A stretch of DNA of 64,000 bases, from positions 2,170,001-2,234,000 of the forward strand of contig NZ_BJOU01000001.1 of NCBI RefSeq assembly GCF_009932435.1, read 5' to 3'. Under the pieces are notes generated by a model that saw only the letters and a list, made by a program, of their open reading frames with translations, was not told where the DNA came from and ran no database searches. The position numbers were made by a program, and so were the translations under genes. The DNA is from Gordonia crocea (GTDB lineage Bacteria; Actinomycetota; Actinomycetes; Mycobacteriales; Mycobacteriaceae). Position 1 is the first letter of the stretch; each line of letters begins with the position of its first letter. Shown piece by piece: positions 7,413 to 15,307 of the stretch.

Positions 7413-8177
7413 GTGAGCATGCCACCACCGGGCTACCAACCACCCAACGGCCCCCTGCCACCAACCGGCCCACCACCATATGGCTACCCCGCTGGACCAG
7501 CCCAAACACCGCCACCTTTTCCGCCCCGACCGCGCAAGAAACGCACCGGACTGGCCATCGGCCTCACCCTCGCCACCCTCGCGTTAGTCGCCGTCCTCAT
7601 TGCCGCCGTCGCCCTCATCAGCGGAAAAGTGTCGACCACCAAGGCCGACCCCACCCCCACCCTGTCCGGGATTCGCGGCTCCCAATCAGGCTGGACAGGC
7701 CACCTCCCCGACCCGTGTGTCGGCGTCCCCGACAGTGTTGTCCGCCAAGCCGGCCTCGACCCCACCACCCGACGCACCGGCGGCGACCGCCACCGACCCT
7801 ACGCCGTCATGGCCAGCTGCTTCTACCGTTCACCCCAACCACCAGGTGTTAGATACAATGCGACTAATACGTGGAAGTTCTCCGTGAGTTTCCTTGTCCA
7901 CACATACCAAGAACACCTCGACAACCCCGACCGAGTCGACAAGCGACACATCGACCTCAATGGCCAACCCGCCAGCTACTTCCGAGTTCAGGGCTGGGGT
8001 CCAGGCCGTGGCCTCCACGAGTGCATGATTTCCGTCGGCACAGTGTTCGGTACTGCCAACTACACCGCACGCGACGACCTTGGCTATCACTTGACTCAGG
8101 AACAGGCCTGCAACAACGCAACACGAGGCGCGCGCCTATTCCAGCCGTTCATTCCTACGGCACCACTAACGAAATAG
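7413..8177 (+). CDS. DUF3558-type membrane-anchored protein, copy 2
   Basis: Tandem duplicate of the gene before it, with the same proline-rich N-terminus, basic patch, single membrane helix and cysteine-containing extracellular domain. The duplication includes the upstream ribosome-site region (GTTGACGAGGG...CGATCCGACCGTGAGCATG). The GTG at 7413 therefore corresponds to the start of copy 1; a TTG at 7389 in the same frame is an alternative. The copies differ mainly right after the helix (residues 80-90) and in the middle of the extracellular domain (SPQPPG onward), where this copy has several Asn/Tyr-rich changes. No function can be assigned beyond a probable envelope location. Confidence 0.65.
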   Translation: MSMPPPGYQPPNGPLPPTGPPPYGYPAGPAQTPPPFPPRPRKKRTGLAIGLTLATLALVAVLIAAVALISGKVSTTKADPTPTLSGIRGSQSGWTGHLPDPCVGVPDSVVRQAGLDPTTRRTGGDRHRPYAVMASCFYRSPQPPGVRYNATNTWKFSVSFLVHTYQEHLDNPDRVDKRHIDLNGQPASYFRVQGWGPGRGLHECMISVGTVFGTANYTARDDLGYHLTQEQACNNATRGARLFQPFIPTAPLTK

Positions 8178-8192
8178 TAGATCGGAGTACCG

Positions 8193-8570
8193 ATGTCAAA
8201 TACCGTGACACTGGGACAACTGAATAACGACTGGCTGAAACTCAAGGCACGCGCAGCTCGCGGAGATATCACCTTCGAAAAATACGCCGCGAAAGCTGCT
8301 TCGGATGCGTGCCAGACATACATCGACGATATCACCCTCATATCAACGAACGCCAATGAAATCAAGTCAATCAAGGGTTTCGGGAGCTTCGGATCTGCAA
8401 TATCGGCCCGAGGATTCTATTCTGAACAAGCGGAAAAATGGGTGGACCAGCTGCAACAATGCATCTCAATAGCGAGAGACATGCAGCTAGCCTTCCAATA
8501 TGCCGGAAGAATCATTACCGCGGAGGAATCCGAAATCGCCACGATGATAAAGCAAGCCGGAATTAAGTAG
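8193..8570 (+). CDS. small helical protein of low GC, unknown function
   Basis: I do not recognise this 125-residue protein. It is predicted all-helical and soluble, without signal peptide or membrane helix, with charged and Ala-rich heptads and a C-terminus ending IKQAGIK. Its size and its place directly before an EspB-like WxG substrate suggest an ESX partner protein or chaperone, but it has no WxG turn and no C-terminal YxxxD/E signal. Base composition is the oddest point: it uses AAA, ATA and AAT codons freely and is close to even GC, far below its neighbours, a sign of recent transfer. An ATG at 8193 follows a GGAGTACCG ribosome site by a few bases. Confidence 0.6.
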   Translation: MSNTVTLGQLNNDWLKLKARAARGDITFEKYAAKAASDACQTYIDDITLISTNANEIKSIKGFGSFGSAISARGFYSEQAEKWVDQLQQCISIARDMQLAFQYAGRIITAEESEIATMIKQAGIK

Positions 8571-8613
8571 TTTAGCGGTAAACACTGCAGCTAACGAATA
8601 ATGGAGCATTCTA

Positions 8614-9867
8614 GTGGGTAATCCGTTCTCGGATTTCATCGGTGCGCTCGGGAGGGCGTTCATCGGGGGAGGTCCAACACCCCAATCGGTGAAGGCAATG
8701 CTGGGTGGGACCACACCCAACACCAGCAACTCGGAGAACGAGGGTCGCGGCGGCCACGTCCCGCCCGAACCTGGCGGTCTCGACACCAAATACATCAAGG
8801 GTGGCGGGTCGTCGATGGTACCCGACGAGATCAGCCAAGGCGCCGACGACTGGTCGAACGCGGGTGCCAAGGTCGAGACAGCATCGAAGGATCTGCTGTC
8901 CTCGATCACCACTGTGATGTCCAATCAGTGGACCGGCGACCTGGCTAATCAGATGCTCACCTCGACAAACACGTTCTCCACCTCGGGCGTACCGATCCAC
9001 CAGAACGCGACCAAGATGTCGAACTATCTCACCGCCACCTCCCAGAACTTCGCGACCACCCAGAGTCAGATCGCGGCCAACTCTGATCAAGGTCACAGCG
9101 CTGGCGAAATCCTCGGCGACATCCTCACCGGCAGCAGCCCCTTCGACGAACGCGAACGAGCACAAGAGGAGCAACGCCGCCTGAACGAGATCGTTCAAGG
9201 CGTCCACAACCCGTCGGCAGAAGCGATCAACAATCACAAAGTCGGGGACGTGAAGCTGCACACCCCGGTGATCGGTACCGCCAACCTCCCCGGGGCGACG
9301 TCCCCCGGGGGCACCGGCGGCACCGGTAACACCGGCGGCGGTGGCGCCCCATCCCCCGGCGGGGTCAACGTGCCCAAAACGAACCTCAAGGTCAACGCAC
9401 CTGCCAAGACCAACACCCCCAACGCCGGGGCGCCGTCGACCGGAGCGGGCACGCCGAAAACCCCCGACCTGGGTGCCGGGGCCAACAAGACGGGTGCCCC
9501 TGGAGCGCTGGATCCGGGTTCGAAGAAGAACCTCAAGACCAAGCTCGCCGGCCTGGGCGGCGGCAAAGTCGGCGGCGGCAAAGGCGGGGGCGGCGGTGGC
9601 GGCGGGCTGGGTGCAGCGGCCAACGCTGCCAAGGCAGCGCGGCCCACCGGGCTGGCCGGGGCCAATCCCGCCAACGCAGCGAACGCGGCGAAACTCGCCC
9701 GCGCCGGCTCCCCCGGCGCCGGCGGCCCCATGGCCGGACGCGGCGCAGCCTCCAAGAGCGCCGACGGCAAAGAACACAAAGCCGCCGACTACCTCGTCTC
9801 CGAGAAGAACACCGAGGAAATCATCGGCGAAGCCCCCACCACCGCACCACCGGTCATCAACGAATGA
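8614..9867 (+). CDS. EspB-like ESX (type VII) secretion substrate
   Basis: Probable large secreted ESX substrate. An N-terminal helical region (about residues 70-160) holds a WxG-type turn (NQWTGDLAN near residue 109) between two long helices, the fold of WXG100/PE-PPE-like substrates. A low-complexity Gly/Ala/Pro/Lys-rich region follows (about 220-370) with poly-Gly at about 325-335. A C-terminal tail holds YLVSE (near residue 393), a match to the general YxxxD/E type VII signal, and ends APPVINE. The start is a GTG at 8614 after a TGGAGC ribosome site. The stop overlaps the EspG-like gene (ATGA), so substrate and chaperone candidate are coupled. No PE/PPE motif is visible; EspB is the nearest analogy by layout. 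Confidence 0.7.
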   Translation: MGNPFSDFIGALGRAFIGGGPTPQSVKAMLGGTTPNTSNSENEGRGGHVPPEPGGLDTKYIKGGGSSMVPDEISQGADDWSNAGAKVETASKDLLSSITTVMSNQWTGDLANQMLTSTNTFSTSGVPIHQNATKMSNYLTATSQNFATTQSQIAANSDQGHSAGEILGDILTGSSPFDERERAQEEQRRLNEIVQGVHNPSAEAINNHKVGDVKLHTPVIGTANLPGATSPGGTGGTGNTGGGGAPSPGGVNVPKTNLKVNAPAKTNTPNAGAPSTGAGTPKTPDLGAGANKTGAPGALDPGSKKNLKTKLAGLGGGKVGGGKGGGGGGGGLGAAANAAKAARPTGLAGANPANAANAAKLARAGSPGAGGPMAGRGAASKSADGKEHKAADYLVSEKNTEEIIGEAPTTAPPVINE

Positions 9868-10646
9868 GTACCTGGAGCCTGACGCCGATCGAAACAGCCG
9901 TCTTGTTCGGCGTCGCCGGACTCGACCAGCTGCCCGCACCTCTGTCGGCCCGACTCGCCGACTCCGATGACCATGCCGCTGACGTCCTCCTCGAGAACAC
10001 CGCCTCGCGGCTCGCCGGGACGATCACCCCGGCGCAGGTGACAGCACTACAGGTGCTGGCGGGGCCGACACACCGCCTCGCCGTCATCGCTACCCCTCCC
10101 ACGGCGCCCGACCGCGGCGTCCGGATCGCCTCAGGGTTCCGCGACGGCCATGCCGTCATCGCGTCGCAGAACACTGATCCCACAGATCCGCACGCCGCCA
10201 CCGGTGGCATCATCACCATCACCGCTACCACCTTGGCCACGTGGATCACCGAAGTCGTCGCGGCACTTCCCCGCATCGGCCCCGGCCGTCTTCCGCCCGT
10301 CGCCGACCTGAAGCCGGGCGACTCCGAGGACGGCCTACCCGATTCGGTCCTGACGAGCACCGACGACGAGGACCAGGCCCGCGCCCGCCACACGCTCGTG
10401 AACGCACCCGCCGACCTACTCGGCGAATTCCGCCTCGAACAACTCGACCCACAGACGACGACGGTTCTCTCGCGAAGCAGCATCCTCGTCGCCGATATCA
10501 CCGGAGACGGACGCTACGCCGTGTACGGACGCCGCAAGCGGTCTGCCAAGCCCGTCTCCCCCGGCGAGTTGGTCACGCTCCTCACCGACGAGATGAGCGA
10601 CCTCAAGAACCACGTAAAGAGCGGCGCCGCGGCACCCAGCAATTGA
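9864..10646 (+). CDS. EspG-like ESX secretion-associated protein
   Basis: Similar to EspG proteins, cytoplasmic chaperones that bind PE/PPE-type substrates and keep them soluble for ESX export. Visible family-like features are the N-terminal LTPIETAVL segment, a central strand RLAVIATPP, a Gly/Ala-rich sheet region and the C-terminal strands ILVADITGDGRYAVYG. At 260 residues the length is normal for EspG. The ATG overlaps the stop of the EspB-like gene, consistent with it serving that protein. Assignment is by pattern; a structure comparison with EspG3 or EspG5 would settle it. Confidence 0.6.
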   Translation: MSTWSLTPIETAVLFGVAGLDQLPAPLSARLADSDDHAADVLLENTASRLAGTITPAQVTALQVLAGPTHRLAVIATPPTAPDRGVRIASGFRDGHAVIASQNTDPTDPHAATGGIITITATTLATWITEVVAALPRIGPGRLPPVADLKPGDSEDGLPDSVLTSTDDEDQARARHTLVNAPADLLGEFRLEQLDPQTTTVLSRSSILVADITGDGRYAVYGRRKRSAKPVSPGELVTLLTDEMSDLKNHVKSGAAAPSN

Positions 10647-10658
10647 GCGTGTCGGCCC

Positions 10659-11075
10659 TCAGTCTGATCCGGCGCTGTCCGCGCCGGCATTCTGGTCATT
10701 GAGTCCGGCGATGACGTCACCCACAGTGGCAAATGCCTTGGCGACCGCGGCCGACGCGGTGGCGACGATCAGCGCACCCAGTTCGCTTCCGGATTGGGTC
10801 ATCGCCGCGTCGTCCAGCCACAATCCGACCAGTTCGCCCTTGCCGTTCACGTCGACGGTGACATTGCCGTCCTCGGAGGACTCACGGACGCTGATCGCAC
10901 CCACACTCTCGGCGGCCGTCTGGATGCGATCCAACGCTGCGGTGGCAGTGGCCTGCAGATCGTCGAAGGTTATGGGCTGCGGCGGCGGCATCGGCGGCGA
11001 ATCGGGAATCGGAGCCGGGGCCGGGAAGCCGTCGGGTTTCATCGGCCAGGGCTGCTGCCCGGTCTGTTCACTCAT
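10659..11075 (-). CDS. YbaB/EbfC-family protein, EspL-like
   Basis: Member of the YbaB/EbfC family, whose ESX-1 representative in mycobacteria is EspL. A proline-rich N-terminus (residues 1-35) is followed by the YbaB core: an N-terminal helix, the GNVTVDVNGKGELVGLWLD strands and a C-terminal helix. I choose the ATG at 11075 (MSEQTGQQPW) because it overlaps the stop of the upstream gene (ATGA); a longer in-frame start would enlarge the overlap. It is co-transcribed with the EspD-like gene. In mycobacteria EspL stabilises ESX-1 substrates; a like role here is inference. Confidence 0.65.
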   Translation of the reverse strand: MSEQTGQQPWPMKPDGFPAPAPIPDSPPMPPPQPITFDDLQATATAALDRIQTAAESVGAISVRESSEDGNVTVDVNGKGELVGLWLDDAAMTQSGSELGALIVATASAAVAKAFATVGDVIAGLNDQNAGADSAGSD

Positions 11076-11494
11076 GCGCGTCGCATCCATGTCTCGGGCG
11101 GCGCGTCGTCGGATTCATCCTCGGCCGCCAGCACGTCGTCGGCTGTGGGAAGACCCAGATATGAGAGGGTTTGCGAGTCAACGCCCGCCGCAACCAATTG
11201 CTCACGCCGGCGCAGACCCGCCTGCAGGGCGGACTGTTGACACAGCCGAAGAATGCGCCGGGCCAACGCCGACGCCGGCTGATCCATCTCCGACGCCTCG
11301 ATGGTGATCGCCCGCGGCAAACCCTGCTCAGTCGTCTCAACGACGATCGAACCCGACCGCGTCGCGGCACGCCCCACCGTCGGCAACGACCACTCCGAAT
11401 TCGACGATGCCGTCTGCGCGGTCTCCTCCTGCACGGCCTCCTCCTGCGCGTCTTCCTCCACAGCCTCCCCAAACGTCGTTCCACGCCGGCTCAA
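11072..11494 (-). CDS. EspD/EspH-like (DUF2694-type) ESX-associated protein
   Basis: Acidic N-terminus followed by a core (GSIVVETTEQGLPRAITIEA, then an ALARRILRLCQQSALQAG helix) and the C-terminal GLPTADDVLAAEDESDD region. This order matches mycobacterial EspD/EspH, which stabilise EspA/EspE-type substrates. The start is uncertain. The frame is open to a GTG at 11551, but that would overlap the divergent gene. A TATGCT -10-like box near 11520 favours the TTG at 11494, which I use; GTG at 11461 is also possible. The stop overlaps the EspL-like gene. Confidence 0.5.
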   Translation of the reverse strand: MSRRGTTFGEAVEEDAQEEAVQEETAQTASSNSEWSLPTVGRAATRSGSIVVETTEQGLPRAITIEASEMDQPASALARRILRLCQQSALQAGLRRREQLVAAGVDSQTLSYLGLPTADDVLAAEDESDDAPPETWMRRA

Positions 11495-11525
11495 ACCTGA
11501 CCGGGTACTCCGACCAGCATAAGTT

Positions 11526-11531
11526 AGGCTG
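11526..11531 (+). promoter_or_regulatory. -10 element of the plus-strand side of a divergent promoter
   Basis: TAGGCT lies 7 bp before the GTG at 11539 and so supports leaderless transcription of the cysteine-rich membrane protein. An opposite-strand TATGCT box overlaps the same region, so the EspD-like and membrane-protein genes appear to share a compact divergent promoter. Confidence 0.4.
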
Positions 11532-11538
11532 ACTGACC

Positions 11539-12090
11539 GTGTACCAACCACCCAGGCCGCCGTCAGCGCCCCCGCCGAACACTCCGGTCCCGTCGCGTAA
11601 GCGCCCCGGCTTGATCGTCGGACTCGCCGTGGGTGCGGTGCTGCTCCTCGCCGCGATCGGCATCGTCGCCCTGTTCGCTTCCAACCGAGGATCCGGCGAG
11701 CCCACCGCGGCCTTCGCCGTCGGCGACTGCGTTTCCGGGCTGCCCGACGCCCCGAGGAAGGCGCCGTGCGACTCGCCGAACGCCACCTACCAGGTCATGA
11801 GGATCGAGAAGACCGCGGCGACCTGCGGAAAAGAGGTCGGCCACTTCGAACTCTCCTCGGCACGGTCCTACTGCCTCAAAGTCAACCTGCACGTCGGGAA
11901 CTGCTACGACGACGCCACCAAGTGGGTGGTCCCCTCGCCCGCCTGCGCCGGCTACGCTTTCCGCGTCATCTCGATCCTGCCCGGCGACCAAGTCGACCAG
12001 TGCGCCACCATCCCCGGTGTCAACAACTGGATCCGGCCACGGCATGAACCGGTGGTCACCTACTGCGGCTGGCGCAAGCCCCGCGACTGA
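11539..12090 (+). CDS. proline-rich, cysteine-rich single-pass membrane protein (LppU-like)
   Basis: A short proline-rich cytoplasmic N-terminus (residues 1-24) precedes one membrane helix (about 25-48) and an extracellular domain with about seven cysteines. The domain begins AFAVGDCVSG and ends VVTYCGWRKPRD. This resembles the domain of LppU-like actinobacterial proteins, where cysteines pair in the oxidising envelope. The layout matches the two DUF3558 proteins in this island: proline-rich tail, helix, Cys-rich exodomain. Function unknown. It converges on the EspI-like gene, 10 bp apart. Confidence 0.6.
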   Translation: MYQPPRPPSAPPPNTPVPSRKRPGLIVGLAVGAVLLLAAIGIVALFASNRGSGEPTAAFAVGDCVSGLPDAPRKAPCDSPNATYQVMRIEKTAATCGKEVGHFELSSARSYCLKVNLHVGNCYDDATKWVVPSPACAGYAFRVISILPGDQVDQCATIPGVNNWIRPRHEPVVTYCGWRKPRD

Positions 12091-12100
12091 CCCACTCGGA

Positions 12101-13852
12101 TCACGGGCAGCCCTGCTCGGGGCCGGCCGGGGGCGCGTCGTACCCGGCCTGCGGGACCGCATGGGCCGGCATCTGGCCCCACGTGTTGCCCGCGGGCTGG
12201 TTGAACGAGTCGGCGACCGTGGCGGCGAGCTCCAAGAACGCGACGCGCGTGCGCTGATGCAACGAGTCGAGGTCGATGTGACTCCCGACGGCGAGGTGCT
12301 CGTCGTAGGGAATGACCTGAACCGCGCGCACCTTGCCCAGGAAGTGCTGGGTCAACATGTCGACATCGATGAGCGCGCCACCCGGTTTGGATGCCGAAAT
12401 GACCACGACGGCCTGGCGCACGAGGTGCTGGTAGCCGTGCAGGCTGAGCCAGTCCAACGTCGCCGTCGCGCTCTCCGCACCGTCGATCGCCGGTGAACTG
12501 ATGATGACCAGGGCATCGGCCAGGTCCAAGACCCCGCCCATCGCGGAATGCATCAGTCCGGTGCCGCAGTCGGTGAGGATGATGTTGTAGTGCCGCTCGA
12601 GAACGGCAATCGCCTGACGGTACTCGTCCTCGCTGAACGACTCGGAGATCACCGGATCGCGCTCGGAGGCAAGGACTTCCAGGCGTGACACCGATTGCGA
12701 GGTGTGCATCCGCACGTCGGAGTAGGTCTCGGTGCGCTCGGCGTTCAACAGGGTGCGCACCGTCGAGTTGGTCTGCCGCGGCACCCGGCTGGCCAGCGTC
12801 CCCAAGTCAGGATTGGCGTCGACGGCGATCACGCGGTCACCGCGCAGCGACGCGAATGCCGAGCCGATGCCGACGGTGGTCGTCGTCTTGCCGACTCCCC
12901 CCTTGAGCGACAGCACCGCAAGGTTGAACTGTCCGCTGATCGGGGCCCGCACTCGTTCGACCAGGGCATTGAGCTGCTGTTGGCTCTTGCTCTCGCCAAG
13001 CTTGATCAACCCGCCCGACGCCGAGTTGACGGCCTTTCGCCAGCCCTGCTGGGCGAGCTTGCGCGGTTGGGGCTCACTCAGCCCCGGGTGGGACTGCGGG
13101 CCCTGCTGTTGCATGGCATGGGCCACCTGCGGCGGGACCGGGGCCGCCAGCGGGCCGGGCTGCTGCCCGAAGTAGCCCTGCGGCGGCATCTGGTCGTAGT
13201 AGCCCTGTAGGGGCATCGGGGGCTGGCCAGGCAGCTGACCCTGCGGCGGCATCGGGGGCTGGCCCGGCATCTGCTCGTAGTAGCCCTGGGGCGGCATCTG
13301 GCCCTGGACTGGCATCTGCTGCGGCTGAGGCATCGGCCCCTGATAGAACGGCCCCGGCGGCATCGGCTGCTGCGGAATCGGCTGCTGCGGAATCGGGCCT
13401 TGCGGAGGACCCGGCGGGATGGGCACCTGCGGGATCGGTCCGGGCCCGACGGGTGCCTGTGGAGGGATCTGCCCCCCGGCCTGCGCCACGCCCTGCGGCG
13501 GGATCGGCGCGGGCGGTGCCACCGGCGTCGGTGCCGGCTGAGCCGGAGCCGGCTGAGCCGGAGCAGGCGGTTGAATTTGAGCTGCGGGAGCAGGTTCGGT
13601 GCCCGCAGCCTGCGACGGCGCGACGGCGGGCGCCGGGGATTCCGAAACGGAGTCCTTCGGCGGCTCCGGATCGGTGTCGTCCTTGCCTTGGCCCGGCAAC
13701 GGACCGAGGTGGGAGTTCTCCCCGAGGACGGCTCCGTCAAGCTCCAGCATCGGCACGGCCGGCGGTGGTGGCGGAGCACTCACCGGCGCTCCGGCACCCG
13801 ACTGCAGCCACGGTGGGTCCACAAAGACGTCGTCGGAGTATTCGTCAGCCAT
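12101..13852 (-). CDS. EspI-type MinD/ParA ATPase with long proline-rich N-terminus
   Basis: P-loop ATPase of the MinD/ParA group as found in ESX loci (EspI). Residues 1-265 are extremely rich in Pro/Gln/Met/Gly (repeated PQGYYEQMP- and PQQPIPQQ-like units), a disordered region. The ATPase domain (about 290-560) shows a deviant Walker A (LKGGVGKTTTT near residue 312), the DANPDLGTL switch and the ILTDCGTG switch II region. In M. tuberculosis EspI damps ESX-1 secretion when ATP is low; a like role here is inference. A close paralogue lies divergently upstream, and both proteins start with MADE. Confidence 0.75.
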   Translation of the reverse strand: MADEYSDDVFVDPPWLQSGAGAPVSAPPPPPAVPMLELDGAVLGENSHLGPLPGQGKDDTDPEPPKDSVSESPAPAVAPSQAAGTEPAPAAQIQPPAPAQPAPAQPAPTPVAPPAPIPPQGVAQAGGQIPPQAPVGPGPIPQVPIPPGPPQGPIPQQPIPQQPMPPGPFYQGPMPQPQQMPVQGQMPPQGYYEQMPGQPPMPPQGQLPGQPPMPLQGYYDQMPPQGYFGQQPGPLAAPVPPQVAHAMQQQGPQSHPGLSEPQPRKLAQQGWRKAVNSASGGLIKLGESKSQQQLNALVERVRAPISGQFNLAVLSLKGGVGKTTTTVGIGSAFASLRGDRVIAVDANPDLGTLASRVPRQTNSTVRTLLNAERTETYSDVRMHTSQSVSRLEVLASERDPVISESFSEDEYRQAIAVLERHYNIILTDCGTGLMHSAMGGVLDLADALVIISSPAIDGAESATATLDWLSLHGYQHLVRQAVVVISASKPGGALIDVDMLTQHFLGKVRAVQVIPYDEHLAVGSHIDLDSLHQRTRVAFLELAATVADSFNQPAGNTWGQMPAHAVPQAGYDAPPAGPEQGCP

Positions 13853-13995
13853 AAAGCGGTAGCCCCCACTAGGTCGTGTACAACGCCAGCCATCGTACCT
13901 GCACTGGACCGGGCGGGGCTTATCTGACCAGTGGTAGCCTCACCCCGTTGGCGGCCCGTCCTGGACGCCGCAGGTGAACCCACCGGGGAGTATTC

Positions 13996-15213
13996 ATGGC
14001 TGACGAAGCGCAGGCGGCATCGGAATCGCCGTCGCCCGCCCTACCCAGTTGGGTGCCGGTCGGCGACGACCAACCGAATGACGATACGGCCGCGAACCAG
14101 CCGGTCACCCGGCAGGCATCGCCGTCGGTTTCGCCGGCTCCGGCGACCCCGCCGCCTGCGATTCACCCGACGCAACCCACTGCGAACATCCAGCGACCTG
14201 CGACCACCCATCCCGCGGTACCGCCGCCTCCGGCCAACCCGATGCCCCCGCCGGTCCCGACTCGACCGGCCCAGTACGCGCCCGGTCCCCCGCCAGGATT
14301 CCCTCAGCACGCTCAGCGCCCACCGGCCATCGACAACCTCGCGTCAATGACCCGGCCGAGTCTGCGCCAGCGTTGGCGGGGCATGCCGGGGTTCGGCCGC
14401 CGCGGCCATGCCAACCAGGTCAGCATCCACGAGCAGTTGCTGGCCCGCGTGAACCAACCCATCCGCGGTGACTACCGAATCGCCGTTCTCTCCCTGAAGG
14501 GCGGGGTCGGCAAAACGACGACGACCGTTGGCCTGGGGGCGACGTTCGCCACACTGCGCGGTGACCGCGTGATCGCCGTCGACGCCAATCCCGACCTCGG
14601 CACACTTGCCCAGCGCGTTCCGCTCCAGACGAATTCGACTGTCCGCGACCTCATCGCCGACACCACGATTCAGCGATACTCCGATGTTCGCGCCCACACG
14701 TCGCAGGCGCCGAATCGCCTGGAAGTCCTCGCCTCTGAACGCGATCCGGCAGCAGCCGAATCCTTCAGCGAGGAAGAGTACCGCCAGGTGATGGCGATCC
14801 TGCGGCGCTACTACAACATCATTCTCACCGACTGCGGAACCGGTTTGAGCCACTCGGCGATGCGCGGCGTCCTCGACCTCGCGCACTCGATCATCCTGGT
14901 CACCTCGCCCGCCCTCGACGGGGCGCGCAGCGCCGACGCCACGCTCGACTGGCTGCAGGCCCACGGGTATGGCCACCTCGTGTCCAACGCGGTGTTGGTG
15001 ATCAGTAGCTCGCGCGCCGGCTCGTCGCGGATCGACCCCGACCAGCTCGCACAGCACTTCCTCACCAAATGCCGTGCCGTGCACGAGCTGCCCTATGACG
15101 AACACCTCGCCGAGGGCTCCATCGTCGACCTCGACCAGGTCAGCCGCGCAGCGCGCCAAGCCCTCACCGAGCTCAGCGCCACCATCGCCGACGACATGGG
15201 CCGGGTGAGCTGA
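13996..15213 (+). CDS. second EspI-type MinD/ParA ATPase
   Basis: Paralogue of the divergent EspI-type gene, sharing near-identical ATPase blocks (VLSLKGGVGKTTTTVG near residue 162, IAVDANPDLGTL, ILTDCGTGLSHSAM). The N-terminal region is shorter (about 130 residues), again proline-rich, with RPPAIDN-like basic segments before the ATPase domain. The ATG at 13996 follows GGGGAG. Two EspI copies placed back to back with about 140 bp of shared upstream sequence suggest a local inverted duplication followed by divergence of the tails. Expected cytoplasmic. Confidence 0.75.
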   Translation: MADEAQAASESPSPALPSWVPVGDDQPNDDTAANQPVTRQASPSVSPAPATPPPAIHPTQPTANIQRPATTHPAVPPPPANPMPPPVPTRPAQYAPGPPPGFPQHAQRPPAIDNLASMTRPSLRQRWRGMPGFGRRGHANQVSIHEQLLARVNQPIRGDYRIAVLSLKGGVGKTTTTVGLGATFATLRGDRVIAVDANPDLGTLAQRVPLQTNSTVRDLIADTTIQRYSDVRAHTSQAPNRLEVLASERDPAAAESFSEEEYRQVMAILRRYYNIILTDCGTGLSHSAMRGVLDLAHSIILVTSPALDGARSADATLDWLQAHGYGHLVSNAVLVISSSRAGSSRIDPDQLAQHFLTKCRAVHELPYDEHLAEGSIVDLDQVSRAARQALTELSATIADDMGRVS

Positions 15214-15307
15214 CCCGTGACGACGAGCTCTCACGGGCAATAGGGGATGTCACCGACGTACGGCCAATCGTCGACGGATCGAATGCCGCCATTGAGTTCG
15301 CCACTTC

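Noticed and set aside
8611..9939. 442-codon minus-strand ORF
   Set aside because: Opposite the EspB-like gene, which has a ribosome site, WxG turn and secretion signal.
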